DNA from: DASZHC01 sp035938215
GTDB lineage: Bacteria; Verrucomicrobiota; Verrucomicrobiia; Chthoniobacterales; JAFAMB01
Assembly: GCA_035938215.1 (NCBI GenBank)
Contig: DASZHC010000001.1
Location: forward strand, 1 to 43,824
Direction of reading: 5' to 3'
DNA length: 43,824 nt
Made by a program: the position numbers and the translations under genes. The notes below the pieces were generated by a model. It was given only the letters and a program-made list of their open reading frames with translations. It ran no database searches and was not told the DNA's origin. This document shows positions 26,581 through 34,217 of the stretch, in pieces (position 1 is the stretch's first letter; every line of letters begins with the position of its first letter).

Positions 26581-26879
26581 TCTTCAATTTACCCCATCGG
26601 GGAAACCGCTTCTTATTTTCCGAAAAGGGCCTCAAAGATAATCGTCAGCTCTATGCATTTTTAGAGGAGCGCCATTTTGGGATCGAATATAGAGCGTCTC
26701 CGAAAGGCCTCGCAACGAGACGGACGAATCAGAGGAACTCATTGCGTTGGTTGGCAAGAAAGTCTGTTTAAGCTTAGTTTAGACGGAGATGCTAAATCAG
26801 TTCAGGGCCTGCCGGTTGAGGCATATTTTTGATCAGAAACGTCGGCTAAGCTCGCCCTGCTGACGCACGACGGTCAGAA

Positions 26880-27345
26880 AGCAAAAACCGGATAACACAC
26901 CCACCTGGGCGATAATGAACGTGAACTCACCGATGGGCGTGAGCATCAATCCGGCCCGGATTGCATCCTGCCAGGAGCAGCGAAACCGTTTTTCCAGAGA
27001 TCCGTGTGCGGCTCTAGCCGCATCCGCGCCACCGACGAAATTAGGGTCAGTAGGACTACGGCCAGTATGTCCTCCAAGAGGGTGACGCTCATTGCCAGGT
27101 GACCTGCGCGCTCATGGATCAGCCCAGAATCGTGCAGCGTTCTTGCGAATGATCGCTGAGCTTGAATCGATCATCATTCCTCAAGATACAGCGCCTCCCC
27201 TGGCTGCTCCAAACAGCAGGCTAACGGATTTAACCAGATTAAACACCAATATAGACGAAACTATTACTGCTAGGATGATGCCCTGCGCCCAGGTGACGCA
27301 TTTTCCCCACACTTAGCTCCATTCCGATAGAGAACATCAAGATTT
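26880..27345 (-). pseudogene. Kef/CPA2-type cation:proton antiporter, multiply broken
   Basis: Fragments in the right order but different frames read as follows. LMFSIGMELSVGKM near 27340-27300 matches the family's LxFxIGxEL helix. WAQGIILAVIVSSILVFNLV lies near 27300-27240. RTLHDSGLIHERAGHLAMSV plus TLLEDILAVVLLTLISSVA near 27150-27035 matches the central helices with the family's conserved Gly and Asp. RAGLMLTPIGEFTFIIAQVG lies near 26960-26890. Several stops and internal losses separate them. The live protein would have exchanged K+ or Na+ for H+ at the membrane. The adjoining UspA remnant fits a common antiporter-Usp pairing. Confidence 0.85.
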
Positions 27346-27357
27346 TGGAGGGCTAAG

Positions 27358-27744
27358 ATGTCCTTCCTGCACGTTCTGCCGCGAGTGGAAGAATTTGCCG
27401 GTTTTCCATTCTACCGGGAAATTTCCTCTAGGTTCGGAAGCGTGGAACAAACGCATTCCGCTGCACGCGGGAAAGCTTGGAATGAACTAGCAAAGCTTAA
27501 GCGACAGGCCGCAGCATTGGAGCTGAACAGCCGGGGTACTCTGCGCGAAGGGATTCCTCAGGAAGAGGTCATTCGAGTGGCAGCTAATGTGAAACCCGAA
27601 TTAATAGTGCTGGGATCCCACGGTTATAAGCGCCTAAGGCGTTTGCTGCTTCGCAGCACCGCAGAGCACGTGGTCCGACACGCGTCTTGTCCCGTTTTGA
27701 TCGTTAGGCCGGCATCGGCTGACACACCTCAAGGAGCCCCTTGA
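27358..27744 (+). pseudogene. universal stress protein (UspA family), N-terminally truncated
   Basis: The 128-residue frame starts MSFLHVLPRVEEF. This corresponds to the end of beta-strand 2 of the Usp fold, so the first ~40 residues with strand 1 and the ATP-contacting Asp are missing. The rest is intact: VIRVAANVKPELIVLGSHGY and the nucleotide-binding signature GSHG-(x)9-like region, then LRSTAEHVVRHASCPVLIVR. A GGAGG lies six bases before the ATG, so a truncated product could still be made. The junction with the antiporter remnant lies directly upstream. I judge it broken, although expression cannot be excluded. Confidence 0.7.
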
Positions 27745-27890
27745 TCGCCTCGTCCCAGGTAGATGATGCTCTGGAGGACGATGGCGTCGTCCAGCGGATT
27801 AACACGCTCGCCCGATAGCGCTAAGAAGGCCTCGAGTTGCGGTGGCGCACAATGGGCACCGGCAGAAGCTGGGCTTGAGTCTTCACTCAT
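27729..27890 (-). CDS. possible small protein of 53 residues, unknown
   Basis: From the ATG at 27890 the frame reads MSEDSSPASAGAHCAPPQLE and ends IVLQSIIYLGRGDQGAP. AGGGG lies just upstream of the ATG, a good ribosome binding site. No domain was recognised. It overlaps the end of the truncated UspA frame on the other strand and lies between that relic and icd, so it may be another remnant. Confidence 0.35.
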   Translation of the reverse strand: MSEDSSPASAGAHCAPPQLEAFLALSGERVNPLDDAIVLQSIIYLGRGDQGAP

Positions 27891-27977
27891 TCTTCCCCTC
27901 AAGCAGGCTTTTTTATAGTTCACGGATTGACTGTTCGCCATTTGATTCTTAATTTCTCCTTCTCTTGGAGAAGCACT

Positions 27978-29333
27978 ATGGCCTACCAAAACGTTCAGCC
28001 GCCCACTGGAAACAAGATCACAACTCACAAGGGTGTCGTCCAATGTCCGGATAATCCCATTATCCCGTTCATCCGGGGGGATGGCACAGGTCCGGACATT
28101 TGGGCTGCAAGCGAACGGGTATTTAACGCCGCAGTCGAGAAGGCGTATAAGGGTGCGCGCAAGATCGCTTGGTTTGAAGTCTTCGCCGGACAGACGGCAA
28201 AAGATCGCTTCGACGATTGGCTCCCCGAAGACACCGTTACCGCGTTCAAGGAATATCTGGTTGGAATTAAAGGCCCGCTAACAACGCCGGTCGGAGGCGG
28301 TATTCGGTCCCTCAACGTTGCTCTGCGACAATTTCTGGATCTCTACGTCTGCCTGCGACCCGTACAATATTTTCAGGGTGTTCCCTCCCCGGTCAGAAAT
28401 CCGGGAAAGGTCGACATGATTATCTTTCGAGAAAACACCGAGGATATCTACGCGGGAATCGAATTCCGCGCCGGCACTCCGGAAGCGGAACGTTTTCTGA
28501 AAATACTCGAGCAGGAATTTCCCAAAGAGTTCGCCAAGATACGCTTCGGCACACTGGAGGCAACAAAGGGCTTCCTGAAGAGCGATGCCAGGCTCGCGTC
28601 GCCCAGCGTCGAGGTTGGTATCGGGATAAAACCGGTAAGTCGTTTGGGATCGAGTCGCCTGGTCGCGGCCGCGATTCGCTATGCTATAGCCAACAAAAGG
28701 AAATCGGTAACTCTTGTGCACAAGGGAAACATTATGAAGTTTACCGAGGGCAGCTTCCGGGATTGGGGCTACGAAATCGCGGACACCATGTTCGACGGCG
28801 AAACTTATAGTTGGTCGAGGTGGGAGCGCACGAAAAAGCACAAGGGCGAGAAGCAGGCGAACGATGAAATGAAATCGGCCGTTGCGGATGGCAAGATTCT
28901 TGTGAAAGACGCTATAGCCGATATTACGCTTCAGCAGGTCTTGACGCGCCCTGAAGACTTTGACGTGATCGCAACTTTGAATCTGAACGGGGACTACCTT
29001 TCAGATGCTCTCGCAGCCCAGGTGGGTGGAATCGGAATCGCGCCGGGTGGGAATATCAATTACCAAACGGGTCACGCAATCTTTGAAGCGACGCATGGGA
29101 CAGCACCAAAATACGCAAATCTGGATAAGGTGAACCCCGGTTCAGTGGTCCTTTCCGGCGAAATGATGTTGAGACATCTGGGATGGACGGAGGCCGCTGA
29201 TTTCGTGCTTAAGGGATTAAATTCTGCAATCGCCAGCAAGCGGGTTACGTATGATTTTGCTCGCCTCATGGAGGGAGCAACCGAGATTAAGTGTTCCGAA
29301 TTTGGCGACAACATCATTTCCAAGATGGATTGA
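27978..29333 (+). CDS. icd: NADP-dependent isocitrate dehydrogenase
   Basis: The 451-residue enzyme oxidises isocitrate to 2-oxoglutarate and CO2 in the TCA cycle. It follows the E. coli-type enzyme closely. The substrate-phosphate site GIRSLNVALRQFLDLYVCLR (Ser111, Asn113, Arg117, Arg127) is present, as are IFRENTEDIYAGIE, NLNGDYLSDALAAQVGG and GTAPKYAN. Lys and Tyr in APKY and Tyr/Arg in YDFARLM are the NADP-specific residues. Ser111 corresponds to the residue that AceK phosphorylates in E. coli; no aceK is in view. The ATG at 27978 has TTGGAGAAGC upstream and fits the family N-terminus; an open ATG at 27927 would only add unrelated residues. It stands apart from the minus-strand TCA operon. 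Confidence 0.96.
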   Translation: MAYQNVQPPTGNKITTHKGVVQCPDNPIIPFIRGDGTGPDIWAASERVFNAAVEKAYKGARKIAWFEVFAGQTAKDRFDDWLPEDTVTAFKEYLVGIKGPLTTPVGGGIRSLNVALRQFLDLYVCLRPVQYFQGVPSPVRNPGKVDMIIFRENTEDIYAGIEFRAGTPEAERFLKILEQEFPKEFAKIRFGTLEATKGFLKSDARLASPSVEVGIGIKPVSRLGSSRLVAAAIRYAIANKRKSVTLVHKGNIMKFTEGSFRDWGYEIADTMFDGETYSWSRWERTKKHKGEKQANDEMKSAVADGKILVKDAIADITLQQVLTRPEDFDVIATLNLNGDYLSDALAAQVGGIGIAPGGNINYQTGHAIFEATHGTAPKYANLDKVNPGSVVLSGEMMLRHLGWTEAADFVLKGLNSAIASKRVTYDFARLMEGATEIKCSEFGDNIISKMD

Positions 29334-29399
29334 AGTGCTCGCCAGGATTCGCAAGTACCTGCGGCCCATCGCTCATCCCATGTGCACGAAGATCGATCG

Positions 29400-29625
29400 A
29401 TAAAGGCTTTGGTCATTGTTCGGCAGCAGCTGGCCAGGGGTTTACCCAAGCGGGGTGGATGCCTCCGGTTGATATCGAAGAGAGCGACAAGGAGTACCTA
29501 ATCAAAGCAGAACTGCCCGGAATGAAAAAAGAGGAGGTTGGGCTTAAGGTCGAAGGAGGAACACTGTCGATTTCGGGTGAACGAAAGGCTGAGAAGGAAG
29601 AAAAGGACAAAAAGTACCACTCGAA
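29400..29625 (+). pseudogene. Hsp20 / alpha-crystallin small heat-shock protein, fragment
   Basis: The plus strand reads WMPPVDIEESDKEYLIKAEL, PGMKKEEVGLKVEGGTLSIS and GERKAEKEEKDKKYH. This is the first half of an alpha-crystallin domain with the conserved A-ELPG-KKE-V motif. Directly after KKYH the similarity stops; the usual YGSFxRxFxLP and GVL motifs are missing. The N-terminal arm is also lost: the frame runs in from the end of icd without a proper start. Confidence 0.85.
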
Positions 29626-29681
29626 ACTGACCAGCAAAATCCGGAGGCACCGCCACCAGTGTGCTGTGTTAGCTGGATTAG

Positions 29682-29828
29682 CGCCAGCTTCTCTCTTCGG
29701 CACAGATGGCGCAGATGCTTGCATTGCCGACCAGCCTTCGGGAGCTCGAGGAGCGCTACAGCTTCACGCCGAGCGATTTGCAATTCATGGGTGCACACCG
29801 AATCAATAGCAACCGGCTTGAGAGGTAA
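29682..29828 (+). mobile_element. scrap of a Tn3-family transposase N-terminus (DUF4158-like)
   Basis: The frame from 29682 to the TAA at 29826-29828 reads RQLLSSAQMAQMLALPTSLR, ELEERYSFTPSDLQFMGAHR and INSNRLER. The pattern (RRxxLTxAQ ... LALPxxxxELxxxYxFxxxDLxxI-x-RR-x-NRLG) is that of the N-terminal DUF4158 domain of Tn3-type transposases. About 48 residues remain, no terminal inverted repeats were found, and the catalytic domain is absent. This is assigned by pattern memory, so it remains moderately uncertain. Confidence 0.5.
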
Positions 29829-30006
29829 AACTGTGCTTTCTACACCATCCGGGACGGGCGTTGGGATCCACTGACCGCTGGACAGCAGTTTCCAACTCGA
29901 GCATCATCCCTCCGTAATATTGTTGTGAGCCCCCCTTATTCCGGCATAATGTGCTCGTGTTGATTCGCCTCCGAAGTGGTAGGCTTAAGGGAGTACACAG
30001 GCCGAT

Positions 30007-31302
30007 ATGAAAGACGACCAGGACTGGACGCGCCCGGATCAGTTAATGACCGAAAAGGAATTATCCGAATATCGGCAACGGGCTGAAAGGCTTGCATTTG
30101 AAAATAAAATGCTACGCGTAGTGCTAGATTCGATGCCCGATAATGTCTCCATTAAGGACCTGAAAGGGCGGTATATTTTCGACAACAGCGGGCATGCGCG
30201 TTTCCTCGGCGCAAAGGATAGCTCGGAGGTGGTCGGCAAGACCTTGTTCGATTTCTTTCCGGCTGAAAGTGCGGCAAAGTTTCATGCTGAGGATCTTCGC
30301 GTATTGCGATCAGGCGAACCAGTCGTACAGAGTGTGGACGAAGCCATTGACGGTGCTGGGAACAAAGTCTGGATAGCGGTTACAAAGATGTCCCTGCGCG
30401 ATGAAAAGGGAGAGCTAATCGGTTTGGTGTCCACGACGCGAGACATTACGGCGCGCAAGAATGCGGAGGAGCAATTGGCGAGATATGCAGAGGAGCTGCG
30501 TGAGAAAAATGCACAATTGGAGGAAGACCTGGAGACGGCGCGCGAGTTGCAGAACGCGTTGCTACCGCAGCAGTATCCGATCTTTCCCAGTTCTGCTTCG
30601 CCGGCGGCGAGTGCGCTGCGATTTCGCCATTTTTTTCGTCCCTCCTCCGGGGTGGGTGGTGACTTCTTCCACGTTTTCCAACTCTCCGACTCTGTCGCTG
30701 GAGTATTTATTTGCGACGTGATGGGGCACGGCGTGCGTGCAGCGCTTGTGGCTGCGATCCTACGTGCGCTTGTGGAAGAAGCGCGCCTACAAGCAACCGA
30801 GCCATCAAGATTTCTTCAAGAACTAAACCGGGGCATTTTCCACATTCTACGGCACACAGGTCTGACGATGTTCGTATCAGCATGCTATGTGTTGGCTGAC
30901 GTTGCCCGAGGTGAACTGCGTTATGCAAACGCGGGCCATCCAGTCCCTCTCTGCGTGCACCGTGCGCAAGGAAGCGTTGAGCCCCTTTCCTTTCGCGGAT
31001 CGAAACCCGGCCAGGTACTGGGGATCTTTGATGACGCACAATACAACAGTTCGTCCTGTAAGGTCAGCGCAGGAGACACCTTGCTGCTTTTTACCGACGG
31101 ATTATTCGAGGTCGAAGGAGCCGATGGGCAATATTTCGATCAGGCCTTGCTGCTACGAGCGGTGAGTCGACGAACCGACCTTTGTGCTGACGAACTTTGC
31201 AAGCAGCTCGTCGCTGAAGTTCAGGAGTTTGCGGCTACGAAAGACTTCACAGATGATGTGTGCCTGATCGCTATGGAAATCGATCACTTAATAAAAAATT
31301 GA
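30007..31302 (+). CDS. PAS domain - PP2C (SpoIIE/RsbU-type) serine phosphatase
   Basis: The 431-residue protein has a PAS domain at about 35-150 (VLDSMPDNVSIKDLKGRYIF, GLVSTTRDITARKNAEEQL). A coiled-coil linker follows (ARYAEELREKNAQLEEDLET). The PP2C-type phosphatase domain spans about 190-428. Metal-binding Asp residues are in SGVGGDFFHV, FICDVMGHG, LLLFTDGLFE and DDVCLIAME. Such proteins usually dephosphorylate an anti-sigma antagonist in partner-switching stress pathways, with the PAS domain sensing the signal. No RsbV/RsbW genes are in the window, so the partner is unknown. It is cytoplasmic, with no membrane segment. The upstream AGGGAG is distant from the ATG. Confidence 0.93.
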   Translation: MKDDQDWTRPDQLMTEKELSEYRQRAERLAFENKMLRVVLDSMPDNVSIKDLKGRYIFDNSGHARFLGAKDSSEVVGKTLFDFFPAESAAKFHAEDLRVLRSGEPVVQSVDEAIDGAGNKVWIAVTKMSLRDEKGELIGLVSTTRDITARKNAEEQLARYAEELREKNAQLEEDLETARELQNALLPQQYPIFPSSASPAASALRFRHFFRPSSGVGGDFFHVFQLSDSVAGVFICDVMGHGVRAALVAAILRALVEEARLQATEPSRFLQELNRGIFHILRHTGLTMFVSACYVLADVARGELRYANAGHPVPLCVHRAQGSVEPLSFRGSKPGQVLGIFDDAQYNSSSCKVSAGDTLLLFTDGLFEVEGADGQYFDQALLLRAVSRRTDLCADELCKQLVAEVQEFAATKDFTDDVCLIAMEIDHLIKN

Positions 31303-31534
31303 CGTCGCTTTCAATCCAACGCCATGCGAAGAAATTGTCAACACGGCAAAGGAACGAGACATCGACCTGATCATAATCTCGACCCATCATTACAACTGGT
31401 TGACCCGGCTAGCCTGTGGTTCTGATGCCGAACATATCCTTCGCAATAGGCCATGCCCGATCTTGATTTTGCAGGCCGATACGACGCCGGGGACCTCCAT
31501 AAATCAAGATGCGAGGGAACCGGCTGTCCTTTAG
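31295..31534 (+). pseudogene. universal stress protein, C-terminal fragment
   Basis: Overlapping the phosphatase stop codon in another frame, the plus strand reads DVAFNPTPCEEIVNTAKERD, IDLIIISTHHYNWLTR and SDAEHILRNRPCPILILQ to a TAG at 31532-31534. This is the second half of a Usp domain (EI---A-E---DLIII-TH and AE-I-R-APCPVL). No start codon precedes it; a TAA at 31292-31294 closes the frame. It is a relic of a gene different from the one at 27358-27744. Confidence 0.78.
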
Positions 31535-31611
31535 GCGCCACCGATGAGCCTCTAGCCGTTGAACCCGGTCCAGGCTGGCTAAAGAGAGATGGTGCGACCA
31601 AGACCTCTTTG

Positions 31612-31826
31612 CTAGCTTGATTGATCAGCTGGGCTCTCCTGGTTTTCCTTCTGGCGCCTTTCGGCCTCCAAACGCTCATTCTCCTCGCGCAGACGTCGTT
31701 CGGCAGCGGTGTTGTAAGCCGATTTCCTAACAAAAGTTTCGCTCTATCTTGCAGCGTTGCTGCTCGATATCGGCGGATTGCGGAGGGGCAACCACGTCCT
31801 TTAGCACCTCATAGTCGTTTACTTGG
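31612..31826 (-). pseudogene. unrecognised coiled-coil protein remnant downstream of mdh
   Basis: Right after the mdh stop, the minus strand reads VNDYEVLKDVVAPPQSADIE then QQRCKIER. After a frame change it reads FVRKSAYNTAAERRLREENE then RLEAERRQKE and a TAG at 31612-31614. The charged heptad-like tail is coding in character, so it is probably the C-terminal part of a lost or frameshifted protein. I do not recognise the family. Confidence 0.4.
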
Positions 31827-32808
31827 ACCTTAGAAGGTCGGAAACTAGGGATTTCTCTTGTTTCAGTTCGTTGATGGATGCGCTGATTTTGTCGCGGCTG
31901 AAATCATTCAGCGGGAGGCTCTGAACAATTTCCCAGCTTTCCCCGGCTGTGCGAATGGGAAACGAACTCATGAGTCCTTTTTCAACCCCGTAGCTTCCGT
32001 CGGAAGCAACAGCAACGCTGTACCAATCTCCCGAAGCTGTAGGCATCGTGAGAGATCGAACGGTGTCAACGGCGGCATTGGCGGCCGACGCTGCGGAGGA
32101 TGACCCGCGAGCTTTAATAATCGCGGCGCCTCGCTGCTGGACGGTAGAAATAAAAGGACCCTTCAACCATTCTTCATCGGAGATCACTTTGGGCACAGGT
32201 CTGCCACTGATCTTCGCGTTGTAAAAGTCAGGATATTGGGTCGCTGAATGGTTGCCCCAGATGGTAAGATTTGTGACTTCGGTGACATGGGTCCCAGCCT
32301 TTGCAGCTAATTGCGATTTGGCGCGATTTTCGTCCAGACGCGTCATGGCAAACCACCGATCGGAAGGTACACCCTTGGCGTTGTTCATGGCGATCAGACA
32401 ATTCGTGTTACATGGGTTGCCCACGACGAGGACGCGAACGTTTGAAGCCGCATTCTTTTCGATCGCCTGACCCTGTCCGGTAAAGATTTTGCCGTTGATT
32501 CCGAGCAAATCCTTGCGCTCCATTCCTTGTTTACGCGGCACGCTGCCGACGAGCAGAGCCCAGTTCACGCCGGCGAAGCCTTCCGCAGGATCGGCTGTCG
32601 GCACGACAGCGCTGACCAGAGGAAACGCGCAGTCCTGTAATTCCATGACCACCCCTTCAAGCGCTGTTAGGGCTTGGGGAATTTCAATGAGACGAAGTTC
32701 TACCGGTTGTTCCGGACCAAACATTGACCCGGACGCAATGCGAAATAGCAAAGAATAGCCGATCTGGCCTGCGGCCCCAGTCACGGCGACTTTGAGGGGA
32801 GATTTCAT
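31819..32808 (-). CDS. mdh: malate dehydrogenase (NAD)
   Basis: The 329-residue enzyme oxidises malate to oxaloacetate. It is of the cytosolic-type (Thermus-like) MDH group. It has a Rossmann start VAVTGAAGQIGYSLLFRIAS, an NAD-specifying acidic residue at 42 (LRLIEIP), the mobile-loop VGSVPRKQGMERKDLL with Arg92, substrate-binding LDENRA and catalytic His187 in WGNHSATQYPD. The length is normal. It lies on the same strand as the acnA-to-sdhB run, but 650 bases separate it from sdhB, so it probably has its own promoter. The start at 32808 fits the family N-terminus; no strong ribosome binding site is visible. Confidence 0.96.
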   Translation of the reverse strand: MKSPLKVAVTGAAGQIGYSLLFRIASGSMFGPEQPVELRLIEIPQALTALEGVVMELQDCAFPLVSAVVPTADPAEGFAGVNWALLVGSVPRKQGMERKDLLGINGKIFTGQGQAIEKNAASNVRVLVVGNPCNTNCLIAMNNAKGVPSDRWFAMTRLDENRAKSQLAAKAGTHVTEVTNLTIWGNHSATQYPDFYNAKISGRPVPKVISDEEWLKGPFISTVQQRGAAIIKARGSSSAASAANAAVDTVRSLTMPTASGDWYSVAVASDGSYGVEKGLMSSFPIRTAGESWEIVQSLPLNDFSRDKISASINELKQEKSLVSDLLRSK

Positions 32809-33461
32809 ATTGTTAAAATCTAAGGCGGAGTGAACTGAAGTTCCAGCGGGTTTCTAGTTTTCGTCCTCTCACTGTGGCCGAAAAAACAACTGAGTAAGTT
32901 TTTGGCAAAGTTTTTCATGCAAAAACATAGGTCACAACTTTTCTCTTCGGTTCGGAATTAGTTGTCCACAGAATTGGCGTCAACCTACCTATAATCGCCA
33001 GGTTCGCTTTAATCGTTGTGTGCTGCCCTTTCATCGTAAGCGTCACCATTGGAATGGCGGCAAGCTGGATCGATTCTGCTGCAGCGTTATTGCGGCCGAG
33101 CCGAACGTACCTGGTAGCCTTAAAAAGACAAATTTCACTTTCCGGTGGCTAGGGTGGCACAGCTACCTTATGAACCCGGATTCGCGCCCCATGCTTCTCA
33201 TGCAGTCGGCAAGTGACAAAGGAAATCGGCAGCGAGCTTCCTTGAGTGCTAACTAAGGGCAATTAGTCCTACCGCTCCCGCATACTCGAGAAGCCGAGGT
33301 TGCGGAATAACGCGGAAAATAATGCGGCAGGTTGTGGAACGAAAGCTAGCATAACTAGGCCTTTCCAGGGCTGGAATGGACACCATCGCTAGTCGATCCC
33401 TTTCGTCAAAAGTCATTAATTCCGATTTTATTCATTGTGACTTTTCCGAGTTAAGCCAGGG
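32809..33461. other. intergenic region upstream of mdh
   Basis: No supported gene. The part next to mdh (about 32875-32950) is A/T-rich with several A- and T-tracts and probably holds the mdh promoter. A plus-strand frame at 33020-33256 has no protein-like features. No strong terminator for the sdhB end was recognised. Confidence 0.45.
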
Positions 33462-34217
33462 CTAAACGGCAACCCCCTGCCTGGTGACTGCGACAGCGTA
33501 ATCGCGATTCAGCCTGGAAATAAACGTTGCGCTTACCTCAGCCGGACATACCGCTTCGCATTCGTAGTGGTTTCTGCAATTCCCGAACCCGAGCTCATCC
33601 ATTTTCCGAACCATTGCGATAACCCGCTTATTCCGTTCCGCCTGTCCTTGAGGCAGGAGTCCGAGATGTGAAACCTTGGCAGCGACAAAAAGCATGGCGG
33701 AAGAGTTTGGACAAGCCGCGACGCAGCCGCCGCAGCCGATACACGCGGCTGCCTCCATCGAAAGATCTGCGTCATGCTTTGGTACCGGCAACGAGTTGCC
33801 TTCGGGCGCCGAACCGGCTCGAACCGAGATATATCCACCGGCTTCGATGATGTGATCGAAAGCGCTGCGATCCACGGTAAGGTCCTTAATTATCGGGAAG
33901 GCTTTGGCTCGGAATGGTTCAATCCAGATCGTGTTCCCGCTTTTGAATTGCCGCATGTAAAGCTGGCAGGTGGTCCTTGCCTTGCCGGGTCCATGAGGAA
34001 TGCCGTTGATGACAAGGGAACACATCCCGCAAATCCCCTCCCGGCAATCCGAGTCGAACGCAATCGGCTCCTCGTTTCGGGTGATCAATCCTTCGTTCAC
34101 GATATCCAGCATCTCCAGAAAGGATGCTTCTTCCGGAATATCATCGGCCTCGTAATCGACGAACGAGCCGGCTGTTTTGGAGTTCTTCTGGCGCCAGACT
34201 TTCAGCGCAAAGTTCAT
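33462..34217 (-). CDS. sdhB: succinate dehydrogenase iron-sulfur subunit
   Basis: The 251-residue subunit passes electrons from the flavoprotein to the membrane quinone site. The [2Fe-2S] cysteines are Cys58, Cys63, Cys66 and Cys84 (CREGICGMC ... TTC). The [4Fe-4S] and [3Fe-4S] sites are formed by Cys159-Cys162-Cys165-Cys169 (CIGCGGCVAACP) and Cys214-Cys220-Cys224 (CRNHYECEAVCP). All are present. The gene overlaps the end of sdhA by four bases (ATGA), and AGGAGC just upstream serves as ribosome binding site. It is the last gene of the operon. The sequence type agrees with the type-B (Bacteroidetes/Chlorobi-like) succinate dehydrogenase or fumarate reductase family. Confidence 0.97.
   Translation of the reverse strand: MNFALKVWRQKNSKTAGSFVDYEADDIPEEASFLEMLDIVNEGLITRNEEPIAFDSDCREGICGMCSLVINGIPHGPGKARTTCQLYMRQFKSGNTIWIEPFRAKAFPIIKDLTVDRSAFDHIIEAGGYISVRAGSAPEGNSLPVPKHDADLSMEAAACIGCGGCVAACPNSSAMLFVAAKVSHLGLLPQGQAERNKRVIAMVRKMDELGFGNCRNHYECEAVCPAEVSATFISRLNRDYAVAVTRQGVAV

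Noticed and set aside
26502..26771. Plus-strand ORF starting SESLRNDGRVWVP taken as a real small gene
   Set aside because: Its first third is an internal piece of an SdhA protein and the homology begins upstream of the apparent start, so it is a relic rather than a gene.
33020..33256. Plus-strand ORF of 78 codons in the mdh upstream region
   Set aside because: No domain, no ribosome binding site and unlikely amino-acid composition.
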